From an uncultured Thermodesulfobacterium sp. (GTDB taxonomy: Bacteria > Desulfobacterota > Thermodesulfobacteria > Thermodesulfobacteriales > Thermodesulfobacteriaceae): 64,000 bases of DNA. Below the pieces are notes generated by a model. The model saw only the letters and a list, made by a program, of their open reading frames with translations, had not been told where the DNA came from and did not search any database. The stretch is from assembly GCA_938091335.1 (NCBI GenBank), contig CALLJG010000010.1, forward strand, positions 1 to 64,000. Direction: 5' to 3'. The position numbers were made by a program, and so were the translations under genes. Positions 32,388-41,572 of this stretch are shown piece after piece; position 1 is the stretch's first letter; each line of letters starts with the position of its first letter.

Positions 32388-33903
32388 TTTTTTAATTCTT
32401 TTAAGCAGTTGTGCCACAAAAGAAAATGAAATTAAAACAAATTCTTCTGAATTTTTAAAAAAGGCTTATGAGAATGAAAAAAAAGAGGAAATTTCTTTAA
32501 TTCCTTTACCGAGTCCAGAATCTCAATTAACACCTCTTTATAAAGAAATTTCTCCTCTAGAAACAAAAATCCTTAGTCTTTCTTTTAAGGATGAAAACTT
32601 TGAAAATGTGCTTTATTTTCTTGCAAAAGAAGCTGGTCTTAACTTAATAATTTCTCCAGAAGTTTATCCATTTATTCCAGAAGAAGCCAAAAAAATAAGT
32701 TTTCAATTTAAAAATCAATCTCTTAAAAACATTTTAGAAATTGTTTTAGAATCTTTAAATCTTCATTATGAAATTAAAAAGGGAATTATTTATATCTTCC
32801 CTTTTGAAGAAAAAACCTTTTCCTTAGGATTTCTTCACATCGTTCAAGGAAGCGAATTTAGACTTGGTGGAGATGTACTTGGTGGAGAAATGATGATGGG
32901 AGGATATGGTGCAGGATATGGTGTAGGAATGGGTATGCCTACAATTATTTATACACCCTTAAAAGGTAAATATGAAATAAAAGGTGAATTGGAAAAGAAA
33001 CAAATTGATATTTATACACAGTTAGAAGAATCTATAAAAGCTCTTTTAAGTGATAAAGGGTTTTATACTTTAAATAGACTTACAGGAACCCTTTATGTTA
33101 AAGATAGACCCAGTCACATAAAAATGATTTCCAAATTTATACAAGACTTAAAAAAGAGATATGAAAAACAAATTCTTATTGAGGCTAAAATAGTAGAAGT
33201 AGCCTTAACTAAAGAACATGATATGGGAATTGATTGGTTAGAAATTGCTAATTATTCCTTAGAAAATAGAATAAGATTGGATGAATTAAGTTCTCGTCTT
33301 ACTACCAGACCTAATGAACCTACTACAGTTCTTACTATTACAGGAAGACCTGACATTAACCTAGTTTTAAATCTTTTAAAACAATATGGAAATATTAATC
33401 TCCTTTCTAATCCTCGTTTAAGAGTTATTCATGGACAACCTGCTTTAATAAGTGTAGGAAAATCAGTAGAATTTGTAAAACAAATTGAAAGAGAACTAAT
33501 CACAGCTGAACAATTAGCAAGAATACAAATCAGTGTTACCACCTCTTCTATTTTTGATGGAATCTTATTGGGAGTTACTCCTTATATTTCTGAAGAGAAC
33601 GAAATCATTCTTCATGTAGTTCCTATTAAAAGCGATATTATTTCCTTAAGAAGAGAAGATTTCGGAGAAGATACCTCAGTAACCCTTCCAGAAGTAAACT
33701 TAAGAGAAATTACCTCTATCATTAAAATTAAACCAGGAGATATAGTAGTTTTAGGAGGTCTCATTCTGGAAAAAGAAAGCTTAAATCAAAAGAAAATTGC
33801 TGGTTTGGGAGATATACCTATTCTCGGAAACCTTTTTAAAAGAGAACAAAAAACTTCTCAAAAAACTGAATTGGTAATCATTATAAAAGTAAATTTGGTA
33901 TAA
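32323..33903 (+). CDS. Outer-membrane secretin lipoprotein (MshL/GspD/PilQ family)
   Basis: A lipobox (LILLSSC, lipidated Cys30) follows the N-terminal hydrophobic segment. An STN-type domain (LSLSFKDENFENVLYFLAKE), N domains and the C-terminal secretin domain are seen, with ILIEAKIVEVALTKEHDMGI, LLSNPRLRVIHGQPALISVG and VVLGGLILEKE. A Gly/Met-rich insert (about residues 180-200) is unusual. It forms the outer-membrane pore for the pilus. I prefer ATG 32323 over the GTG at 32314. Confidence 0.92.
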   Translation: MWIYKLKTKLKGFFWVKLLVFSFLILLSSCATKENEIKTNSSEFLKKAYENEKKEEISLIPLPSPESQLTPLYKEISPLETKILSLSFKDENFENVLYFLAKEAGLNLIISPEVYPFIPEEAKKISFQFKNQSLKNILEIVLESLNLHYEIKKGIIYIFPFEEKTFSLGFLHIVQGSEFRLGGDVLGGEMMMGGYGAGYGVGMGMPTIIYTPLKGKYEIKGELEKKQIDIYTQLEESIKALLSDKGFYTLNRLTGTLYVKDRPSHIKMISKFIQDLKKRYEKQILIEAKIVEVALTKEHDMGIDWLEIANYSLENRIRLDELSSRLTTRPNEPTTVLTITGRPDINLVLNLLKQYGNINLLSNPRLRVIHGQPALISVGKSVEFVKQIERELITAEQLARIQISVTTSSIFDGILLGVTPYISEENEIILHVVPIKSDIISLRREDFGEDTSVTLPEVNLREITSIIKIKPGDIVVLGGLILEKESLNQKKIAGLGDIPILGNLFKREQKTSQKTELVIIIKVNLV

Positions 33904-33909
33904 CCTAAA

Positions 33910-34671
33910 ATGAAAAGCTTTTATGAAATTATTAAAACACTTAAAACTAAGCCTGAAAAAAACCTAAATATAAAAAAACCTAAAATAATAAAACTTCCTA
34001 TCCTTTTGATTTCTCTATTTTTAATATTATTAGGTATATCCTTAATTTTTTTAACTTCTCATGTAAAAAAGAGTCCCCAATCTATTAAAGATTATCAAAG
34101 CCAAGTTAGTCTTTCTAAACCAGAAACTACCTTAGAAACTTCCCAAGCAATTTCCATATCTAAAAAATCTACAACAAACATTTCAGATCCTATTTTAAAA
34201 AACCGTTCCTCTAAAGTTTCTGTTAAAATACCTCTTAAGGCTTCAAGAAATCTTTCTCTTAAAAAGGAACTTCCAGAAACTTCTACAAAATCAAAAATCC
34301 CTGCTGAAGAATCTCCTATAGAAGGTTTTATTTTAACTAAAGAGGATTTGCTTAATAATCTTCTCCTTATAGCTGAAGAAGAAAGAAAAAAAGGAAATTG
34401 CGAAAAAGCTATTTTCCATTATCAAAATTATTTAAAAGAAAAGAAAAATCCATTAGTAATGAATAATTATGGAGCCTGCCTTATTGAAATAGGAAAATTA
34501 AATGAAGCTATAAATATTTTTAATATGGCTCTTTCTATTAAAAATGATCCAGAAATAAAATATAATTTAATTATAGCCTATTTAAAAATAGGAGATAAAG
34601 AAAAGGCTTGCAAAGAAGTTAAAAACTTAGATTCTTTTTATCAAGAAAAACTCAAAGAATTTTGTAAATGA
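33910..34671 (+). CDS. TPR protein with N-terminal membrane anchor (MshN-like)
   Basis: One membrane segment (residues about 25-50, LPILLISLFLILLGISLIFL) leads to a Ser/Thr/Lys-rich low-complexity stretch of about 80 residues, then two to three TPR-type repeats (NNYGACLIEIGKLNEAINIF and following). MshN in MSHA pilus loci has the same layout. It begins 7 nt after the secretin stop and ends the operon. The repeats could mediate assembly of the secretin complex. Confidence 0.65.
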   Translation: MKSFYEIIKTLKTKPEKNLNIKKPKIIKLPILLISLFLILLGISLIFLTSHVKKSPQSIKDYQSQVSLSKPETTLETSQAISISKKSTTNISDPILKNRSSKVSVKIPLKASRNLSLKKELPETSTKSKIPAEESPIEGFILTKEDLLNNLLLIAEEERKKGNCEKAIFHYQNYLKEKKNPLVMNNYGACLIEIGKLNEAINIFNMALSIKNDPEIKYNLIIAYLKIGDKEKACKEVKNLDSFYQEKLKEFCK

Positions 34672-34679
34672 TTTCAAAT

Positions 34680-35510
34680 TTAATCATCAAAAGGTATACA
34701 GATATTTGCCTGTTTAATAATTCTTATCTTACAATTTTTGTTTAAATCATAATTTATTAAATAAGAATAAGTAAAATTCCCACACAAATTATGACAATTA
34801 GCACTAATATAAGTTTCTAAATAATCAGATTGATAAAGAGTAACAAAATTTCCACTTGAACAAATACCTTCATTTTTCCTATATGAATTAATATTATTAT
34901 CTAGATTTACTCCTAACATACTACAAGCTCCTCCTACTCCATAACTACATCTTTGTCTTTGAAGTTCAAAAAGAGAAACATATTCTACTATATCATCATA
35001 TTCTTCTTTTCTATCAAAGTCATAAGGAAAATCATCTATACCATTTTGACCCTGAAGATAAATAACCAAATTTGTTTGAATGTTAAAATTAATGCTACTA
35101 CTTGTTACCATAAAAGCGATATTATTTTTGGTTTCCCCTTTATCAGTAATAGATAAGGAAGTCTCATTTAAATTACACAAATCAGTTGAATTATTTGTTA
35201 ATTCAGGAGCAACTATATAAAAAAGGGCTTTATTTTGACTATCAAATCCTTTAACTCCTACTGTATTAAAAGCTGGATCAGAAATTGATGGATTATATTG
35301 ATCAGCAGGTCTTGCTTGTGGTAAATAACCAAACCTTATACCATATCCTTTTAAAGCTTCAATTGCTCTTCTAACATCTTCTTTACTTTCAGTATATTTT
35401 GTTCTTTTAGTAAGAACACCTATTAAACTGGCTCCAATCCCAATAAGAAGACCTATAACAACAAGAATAATAGCAAATTCAACAAGAGTAAAAGCTTTAA
35501 AAGATTTCAC
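34680..35510 (-). CDS. Type IV prepilin-like protein, large (276 aa)
   Basis: The N-terminus MKSFKA-FTLVEFAIILV is a prepilin peptidase site with Ala, rather than the common Gly, before the cleavage point and Glu5 of the mature protein. A long hydrophobic helix follows. The rest is a globular domain with about ten cysteines in the C-terminal half, so disulfides are likely. The start is a GTG at 35510 without an obvious ribosome site, 12 nt after the upstream pilin gene, implying coupling. A minor pilin or tip pilin is plausible. Confidence 0.75.
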   Translation of the reverse strand: MKSFKAFTLVEFAIILVVIGLLIGIGASLIGVLTKRTKYTESKEDVRRAIEALKGYGIRFGYLPQARPADQYNPSISDPAFNTVGVKGFDSQNKALFYIVAPELTNNSTDLCNLNETSLSITDKGETKNNIAFMVTSSSINFNIQTNLVIYLQGQNGIDDFPYDFDRKEEYDDIVEYVSLFELQRQRCSYGVGGACSMLGVNLDNNINSYRKNEGICSSGNFVTLYQSDYLETYISANCHNLCGNFTYSYLINYDLNKNCKIRIIKQANICIPFDD

Positions 35511-35522
35511 TTTTTAAAAAAA

Positions 35523-36098
35523 TTATAATCTAATATATAACTCATAAACTCCACTTGGAGTTGTTCCATAATTTTCATTTCCTCTTATAGAGCCAGTATT
35601 ATAAATTCCATCATCATATTGTTGATCAATACTTTGACAGACATCTCCAGGAACATTATTAAAACCTACCCAATGAGTAGCTAAGGCTTGAACCGTAGTA
35701 TATCCAATTCCTACGCCTCCTCCATAAGGATTTCTTGGAGCAATTGTTCCATTTCCTGTTAAAATATTTGCAAGTCTTAAATGTTCCCAAACCAAACAGC
35801 TTTCGGAAGTTGAGCCAGCACCACAATTTATATTAAATCCTTCAATTATTCCATCTCCGTTACCATTATTAGTATTCCAACGAGTGTTAGCATAAGGATC
35901 ATCTCCTGGAAAGGCATTATATCTATCATAATAGGTGTAAACTGCTGCTAAAACTTCTCTATATTGGTTATAAAGTCTTTTCATTTTTGCATTATTTATT
36001 AATTCTTGTCCTTTTAAAATAGCCCCCAAAATTAAACCAATAATTACTAAAACAATTGCCAATTCAACTAAAGTAAATCCTTTAACCTTGTCTTTCAT
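35523..36098 (-). CDS. Type IV prepilin-like protein (191 aa)
   Basis: The prepilin motif MKDKVKG-FTLVELAIVLV is canonical, with Gly7 before the cut and mature Glu5. The hydrophobic spine is followed by ILKGQELINNAKMKRLYNQY, then a globular domain rich in Gly, Asn and Tyr with three cysteines. A strong AAGGAGGGG precedes the ATG. It is transcribed divergently from the glycosyltransferase at 36230, with the second pilin downstream. It is probably the major subunit or a minor pilin of the adjacent MSHA-like system. Confidence 0.82.
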   Translation of the reverse strand: MKDKVKGFTLVELAIVLVIIGLILGAILKGQELINNAKMKRLYNQYREVLAAVYTYYDRYNAFPGDDPYANTRWNTNNGNGDGIIEGFNINCGAGSTSESCLVWEHLRLANILTGNGTIAPRNPYGGGVGIGYTTVQALATHWVGFNNVPGDVCQSIDQQYDDGIYNTGSIRGNENYGTTPSGVYELYIRL

Positions 36099-36229
36099 CT
36101 TTCCCCTCCTTATTTTTACTAAATTATACCTACTTTATATAATAAGATATAAAAATATCAAGTGTAAATTTATATCAATATTGAAAAATTTCTATAAGAG
36201 GAATAAATTAATTTTTTAAAGTATTTTGG

Positions 36230-37831
36230 ATGAAAAAGAAAGAGCCAATCTTAATCTTAACCTTTTTCTTTTTACTTTTTTGCCATTTATTTTATAATCT
36301 TGGAGAACGTCCTCTTTTTGGAGTAGAAGGGAGATGGGCTGAAGCTGCTCGTGAAATGAGTTTAACAAAATCCTGGTTTGTTCCTACTATAAATTTTGAA
36401 CCTTATACTACAAAACCTTTAATTCCCTTTTGGCTTATAAAAATAAGTGGTGAATTTTTTGGTTATTCAGAGTTTTCAGTAAGGCTTCCTGGAAGTCTTC
36501 TTGCCTTATTTTCTGTTTTTCTCTTTTATCTTCTTAGTTTAAAAATTTTAGAAAAAAAATGGGCTTTAATTGCAACCCTTTTATATACTTCTTCTCTTGG
36601 TTTTCTGGAATTTTCAAGATTAGCACAATCTGAAATCTATCAACTCTTTGGAATAGTATCATCTCTTACTGTTTATGTATATTTTAGAGAAAAAAAGAGC
36701 TTTTTGGGGTATTTTCTTTTCACACTGGCATTACTTTTTGGAGCCTTAAGTAAAGGGCTTACTGCAGTAGCTGTACTTGTACTTTTTTTGTTTATTGATA
36801 TAACACTTAATAAACGTTTTTATCACCTAAATTGGAAGCTTTTAATTTCTTTTCTTATTGGAATTTTTCTTTATTTTCTTCCCTATTATCTTACCTCTAA
36901 AGAACTCAACACTTCTTTACCCTTTTATCTTTGGTTTAGAGAAAATATAAAACAAGCTGTAGAGCCCTATGACAATTTAAGGCCTTTTTATATTTATTTC
37001 TTTTATTTGCCTTTGTGGGTTGCTCCTTTTACACTATTTTTGTTAGGAGCCTTTTATCGAGCCTTTAGCCTTTACAGACTGCTTTCTCAAAATGAAAAGC
37101 TCTTTCTAATTAGCCTCATAGCAATTTTTATCTTATTTACCTTAGCTCAAGCAAGAAGAGGTTATTATATTCTTCCTATCCTGCCTTTCTCTATTTTATT
37201 AATCAGCCTTTATCTCCAAAATTCTTCAGCTAAAACCATCTTAAAGATTTACAGAATTCTCTCTTATTTTTTACCTCTTTTAACTCTATCAAGTTTACTA
37301 ATTCTACTAAAATTAAATTTTTCACTTAGCTCTGAAATTATTTTTATCACACTTTGCTTCTTTTTCATTCAAATTTTACTTTTCTTTTATTCCTTTAAAT
37401 CTAATCACATTCTTATTTCTATTATTTTAATTTTCTTTTCAGCAGAAGTTCTCTTTTATACCAATTATCAACCTGAGTTTAGTAAAAGCACGGAAAAATT
37501 ATCTGGAGAATTTGTCTATAGTCTAAAAGAATTAAATAATAACACCAAGATTTGCTATGTATCAATAGAGAAGAGCCCTGTAGCAAATTTTTACTTTTAT
37601 GCTAAAATTACAGAAAAAGTTCCTAAATATGATGATTTTTATCCTTCTTTAAGGAATTGCAATATTGTGGTTATAAGGAAAACAATATTAGAACCTTGGA
37701 TCAAAATCGCAAAAGAAAAAGGATTTAAATTAGTAAGTTTCGAAAATCCTAAAGAAAAGTCAAAAAGCTATTATATATTTTATCACTATTCTACTTTAAA
37801 AACCCCTTTTCTTTCAGCTGAGAAAAAATAG
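36230..37831 (+). CDS. ArnT-like glycosyltransferase (GT-C, PMT/GT83 family)
   Basis: This polytopic membrane protein (533 aa, around a dozen hydrophobic segments) has the conserved first periplasmic loop GVEGRWAEAAREMSL and NFEPYTTKPLIPFWLI. These correspond to the catalytic acidic loop and the YxxKPP-like motif of ArnT/PMT enzymes. Such enzymes transfer a sugar from a polyprenyl phosphate carrier to lipid A or another acceptor outside the inner membrane. A second member at 40088 and sugar-nucleotide genes between them suggest a shared envelope glycosylation function. The substrate is unknown. Confidence 0.82.
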   Translation: MKKKEPILILTFFFLLFCHLFYNLGERPLFGVEGRWAEAAREMSLTKSWFVPTINFEPYTTKPLIPFWLIKISGEFFGYSEFSVRLPGSLLALFSVFLFYLLSLKILEKKWALIATLLYTSSLGFLEFSRLAQSEIYQLFGIVSSLTVYVYFREKKSFLGYFLFTLALLFGALSKGLTAVAVLVLFLFIDITLNKRFYHLNWKLLISFLIGIFLYFLPYYLTSKELNTSLPFYLWFRENIKQAVEPYDNLRPFYIYFFYLPLWVAPFTLFLLGAFYRAFSLYRLLSQNEKLFLISLIAIFILFTLAQARRGYYILPILPFSILLISLYLQNSSAKTILKIYRILSYFLPLLTLSSLLILLKLNFSLSSEIIFITLCFFFIQILLFFYSFKSNHILISIILIFFSAEVLFYTNYQPEFSKSTEKLSGEFVYSLKELNNNTKICYVSIEKSPVANFYFYAKITEKVPKYDDFYPSLRNCNIVVIRKTILEPWIKIAKEKGFKLVSFENPKEKSKSYYIFYHYSTLKTPFLSAEKK

Positions 37832-37832
37832 T

Positions 37833-38948
37833 TTAAGAGTTATTGAAAAATTCTTTAATAGTTTCAATAATATAATCTAGTTCTTCTTGAGTAAGTTCTG
37901 GATAAATAGGAATGGCTAACAATTCTTGGGCTAATTTTTCTGCTATAGGTAAAGACCATGTTTTACCAAAAGTATCTAGATAAGCTTTTTGTTTATGTAG
38001 AGGATAAGGATAATATAAACCTGTACCTATACCTCTTTGTTTTAAAAAGGAGACAAGCTCATCTCTTTTTGAGGTGCCAATTACAAATCTATGATATACA
38101 CTTTTTTTATAGGGTGCATCTAAAGGAGGTAAAAATAAACCTTTAATATTATTTAATTTTTGAGTATAATAATTTGCTATTTCTCTTCTTTTTTCATTTT
38201 TTTTATCAAGGGTCTTAAGTTTAGTTAGTAAAATGAGGGCTTGAATTTCGTCTAAGCGGGAATTAAATCCTGGAAAATGAGAAAAATTCTTTTCAACCTG
38301 CCCATGCACTCTGAAATACTTTATTTTAGAGGCAAGCAACTCATCATTAGTAACAATGATACCGGCATCTCCTATGGCATTTAAGTTTTTAACAGGTCCA
38401 CAACTAAAGCATCCTATTTCTCCAAAGGTACCAACTTTTTTTCCCTTATATTCTGCTCCATGGGCATGTGAAGCATCTTCTATTAGATAAATTCCTGCTT
38501 CTTTACAAATTTTTAAAATTTCATCCATTTCATTGGGATAACCGTACATATGAACTAAAATAAGGGCTTTAGTTTTAGGAGAGATTTTTCTCTTTAAATC
38601 TTCTAAGTCAGGGCCGAAGGTTTCTGGATCAACTTCTAAAAAAATAGGTTCAGCCCCAGAAAAAAATATGGCCTCAAAATCTGCAATAAAGGCATTTGCT
38701 TGCACTAAAACTTCATCTCCTTTTCCAACTCCCAAAGCTAATAAGGCCATAAATAGGGCAAAGGTGCCACAACTACATCCAAAGGCATATTTTATCCCTA
38801 AATATTCTGCCCAAGCTTTTTCAAATCTTTGTAAATAAGGACCATTCAAAATTTTCATAGAATCAAAAATTTCCTCAATTCCTTTAAGAACCTCTTCTTT
38901 TATTTCACTCATTTCTCTTTTTAAATCAAGTAATGGAATATTCTTCAT
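37833..38948 (-). CDS. DegT/DnrJ/EryC1/StrS-family sugar aminotransferase
   Basis: This PLP enzyme installs an amino group on a nucleotide-linked keto sugar. Landmarks are ILNGPYLQRFEKAWAEYLG, CSCGTFALFMALLALGVG, EDASHAHGAEYKGKKVGTFG and the PLP-lysine region SCGPVKNLNAIGDAGI. The 371 aa length is usual. It is 1 nt downstream of a Gfo/Idh/MocA dehydrogenase, so the pair can oxidise and then transaminate a UDP-sugar, as in WlbA/WlbE or GnnA/GnnB systems. Which sugar is made cannot be told here. Confidence 0.88.
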   Translation of the reverse strand: MKNIPLLDLKREMSEIKEEVLKGIEEIFDSMKILNGPYLQRFEKAWAEYLGIKYAFGCSCGTFALFMALLALGVGKGDEVLVQANAFIADFEAIFFSGAEPIFLEVDPETFGPDLEDLKRKISPKTKALILVHMYGYPNEMDEILKICKEAGIYLIEDASHAHGAEYKGKKVGTFGEIGCFSCGPVKNLNAIGDAGIIVTNDELLASKIKYFRVHGQVEKNFSHFPGFNSRLDEIQALILLTKLKTLDKKNEKRREIANYYTQKLNNIKGLFLPPLDAPYKKSVYHRFVIGTSKRDELVSFLKQRGIGTGLYYPYPLHKQKAYLDTFGKTWSLPIAEKLAQELLAIPIYPELTQEELDYIIETIKEFFNNS

Positions 38949-38949
38949 G

Positions 38950-40014
38950 TTAGGTTCCCTTACCTAATTTACAATATTTAGGTATAAAGGGAATTTTAAC
39001 CTCTTTCCCCCTTTCTGCTGATTCATAAAGTGCAATTATTAATTGAAGCGAAGGTAGAGCTTCAGCTCCTACTGCTAAAAAGGAAGCCCTCTTACCTGTT
39101 AAGAAGAATTCAAGAGAAGATTTTAGATAAATAAAATGAGAATATCCAAGAGGATGAGGAGGATTATTTTTACATTCTTCTATTAAATTAGCAGAATCTT
39201 CAACTCCTTCAAGTGCTAAGTAGTTTAAGGTATTCATGGCAAAGCCACCTAATATAGCAGAACCTTTTTCTCCTAAAATTACCACTTCAGCCTTAATATC
39301 TTTTGGTCTTGCACAAGTAGTAGCTTCAATAGTCCCAAGAGCACCAGATTTAAATTTTAGTGTACCTACAAGCAAATCCTCTGCTTCAATCTTAACTAAA
39401 TAAGTTCCCATTTTAGCAAAAACACTCTCTACCTCACCACCTAAATAAGTAATTATGTCAGCAAAATGACATCCCTGCTGAGCCAAAGCTCCTCCATCCT
39501 GAGCCCAAGTGCCTCTCCAACGAGCACTATCATAATATTTTTGAGTCCTGCTCCAATAAAATTTCACAGATACTAATATAAGCTTACCCAAAAAATTTTT
39601 TTCTATAAGTTCTTTAAGTTTTATCACAGGAAAATTGGCTCTATTTTGAAAAATAGTTACTAGCTTTAGGTTATATCTCTCAGCAAGGTTTACTAAGTTA
39701 TAAGCCTCTTTAAGTGTAAGTGCAAGTGGTTTTTCAACAAGAAGATGTTTTTTATATTTTTTAAGAATAATTTCTCCCACTTTACCATGCATTCCAGAAG
39801 GTAAAGCTAAATCAACTACATCAATAGGTTCTTTCTTTAACATTTCTTGAAAATCAAAATAGGCTTTTGCAGAAAACTCAGAAGCAAAATAATTTGCTCG
39901 CTCTGAATTTATATCTGCTACTGCAACAACTTTAACTTGATCCTGAAGAGTCTTGTAAATTTTTAAATGCCGCTCTGCTGCTTTCCCACAACCAATTATA
40001 CTTAATCTTAACAT
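38950..40014 (-). CDS. Gfo/Idh/MocA-family nucleotide-sugar oxidoreductase
   Basis: The N-terminal Rossmann motif is LSIIGCGKAAERHL. The catalytic EKPLALTLKEA follows, and the C-terminal domain has ARWRGTWAQDGGALAQQGCH, a stretch typical of the WlbA/WbpB-like branch with the active-site His. It probably oxidises C3 of a UDP-HexNAc derivative to supply the downstream aminotransferase (1-nt gap). The 354 aa length is normal. GnnA-like synthesis of UDP-GlcNAc3N for amide-linked lipid A is one possibility but is unproven. Confidence 0.85.
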   Translation of the reverse strand: MLRLSIIGCGKAAERHLKIYKTLQDQVKVVAVADINSERANYFASEFSAKAYFDFQEMLKKEPIDVVDLALPSGMHGKVGEIILKKYKKHLLVEKPLALTLKEAYNLVNLAERYNLKLVTIFQNRANFPVIKLKELIEKNFLGKLILVSVKFYWSRTQKYYDSARWRGTWAQDGGALAQQGCHFADIITYLGGEVESVFAKMGTYLVKIEAEDLLVGTLKFKSGALGTIEATTCARPKDIKAEVVILGEKGSAILGGFAMNTLNYLALEGVEDSANLIEECKNNPPHPLGYSHFIYLKSSLEFFLTGKRASFLAVGAEALPSLQLIIALYESAERGKEVKIPFIPKYCKLGKGT

Positions 40015-40087
40015 ATGGCTTAAAATAATCCTAAATTATTCCTTGTAAAGATTTTTATATCAAAATAAAATTAAAAAATAAAAAAAT

Positions 40088-41572
40088 ATGCATATAGATC
40101 AAAATAACTCATTTCCCTATAAATTTTATTTAGGTCTTCTTTTCTTTCTTTTTCTCTTTTTTATTTTCACCTCCTATTTTTTACCACTTCTTTCATATCA
40201 AGAAGCAAGAAAGGCAGTTATTATTCAAGAAAGTTTCATCAAAAGGTCTCTTATCCCTTCCTATAACGGTGAGCCCTATTTCACTAAACCACCTCTACAT
40301 ACCTGGATTTCTCTTATTTTTTATACTATAGGATGTAATAATCCTAAAATGAAACTTTTTGCAATGCGTTTAGTCTCTATCCTAAGCTATCTTTTAATAG
40401 GCTATTTAATTTATCTTCTGCATAAAAAAAATATCTTAAATACTATCTTGTGTCTCTTAATTCTTTTTAGCTCCTTTCGATTCTTATCCTTTATTTATCG
40501 TTTGGATTTAGAGCCTCTTTTTATCCTCTTTAATTTAGTAAGTTTTTATTATTTATTGAAATACTTAGAAAATCCCTCTTCTTTAAGAATTCTTCTCTTC
40601 TATTTCTTCTTTGCCTGTGCCTTTTTAGTGAGAGGTCCTCTTCACTTTTTCTTAATCCCTGCTTATTTATTTTATGCTTTTTTTGCCAAGGAGAAAAGAA
40701 TTTTAACACTCCTTCTTAATCCCTTAGGAATAATTATCTTCTTAGTTATGATTGGTCCTTGGTTTCTTTATGGATATTTCAAATTTGGAAAAGAGATCTT
40801 CCAAGAATTTTTATATATAGACTTGCATGACCGACTCTTACTTAAAAAAGACCCCTTTCATTTCTATTTTAAGGCTTATATTCTCAATTTTTCCCCTTTT
40901 CTCTTATTAATCCTTGCTAGAATTACAGAGCTAAAAATTTTTTGGAAAGAAAAGGGAACTAATCTTTTTAAAATCTCTTTTTTTAGCCTTTTGATCCCGC
41001 TTTTACTTCTGAGCTTTGCTGGAGAGAAGTTTGATAAATACTTACTTTTTCTTTTTCCATTTTCTGCTATTTGGATTACAGAAATTTTACTTTACCTTTA
41101 TCGCCCAAAATGGCCTCTTTTCATAGGAACAATTTGTATAGTTCTAAATTCTATAGTTATAGCTTCAATCCTCTTTTTAAATATGAAAGAAATTAATGCT
41201 AAAACCAAAATTTTTCTTGAATATCTATTTAAAGAAAAAGAGCAACGCTTAGCTTTTTATCAGAAAGCTCACCCTTTGGTGCTATATTCATTTAAAAAAT
41301 CTTTTCCAGTTTTTAATGAAAAGAAAGAAATTGAAGAAGCTCTAAAAAAGGGCTATTTGATTTTGTCTCCAGAATTGATAAAGGAGTTATCTTACACTGC
41401 TTCCTTACCTGATCCATTTAAAAAAGGACAATTTTGGTATCTTTATAAAAATGAGCTATTTGATGAGGTCCCTAATTTGAGCCTTTTTAAACCTTTTCTT
41501 TCTGGGGAATGTGAAGCCAAACCACATTTAATCTGTAATTCTTTAAGATCTTTATTGCATATTTTCCTCTAA
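40088..41572 (+). CDS. ArnT-like glycosyltransferase (GT-C, PMT/GT83 family), second copy
   Basis: A polytopic membrane protein of 494 aa, distantly similar to the one at 36230. The first loop contains SYQEARKAVIIQESF and YNGEPYFTKPPLHTWI, matching the acidic catalytic loop and KPP motif of ArnT-like enzymes. About ten hydrophobic segments follow, then a short soluble C-terminal part. It converges with mpl, overlapping by 21 nt. It likely transfers a polyprenyl-linked sugar to an envelope acceptor. Confidence 0.82.
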   Translation: MHIDQNNSFPYKFYLGLLFFLFLFFIFTSYFLPLLSYQEARKAVIIQESFIKRSLIPSYNGEPYFTKPPLHTWISLIFYTIGCNNPKMKLFAMRLVSILSYLLIGYLIYLLHKKNILNTILCLLILFSSFRFLSFIYRLDLEPLFILFNLVSFYYLLKYLENPSSLRILLFYFFFACAFLVRGPLHFFLIPAYLFYAFFAKEKRILTLLLNPLGIIIFLVMIGPWFLYGYFKFGKEIFQEFLYIDLHDRLLLKKDPFHFYFKAYILNFSPFLLLILARITELKIFWKEKGTNLFKISFFSLLIPLLLLSFAGEKFDKYLLFLFPFSAIWITEILLYLYRPKWPLFIGTICIVLNSIVIASILFLNMKEINAKTKIFLEYLFKEKEQRLAFYQKAHPLVLYSFKKSFPVFNEKKEIEEALKKGYLILSPELIKELSYTASLPDPFKKGQFWYLYKNELFDEVPNLSLFKPFLSGECEAKPHLICNSLRSLLHIFL

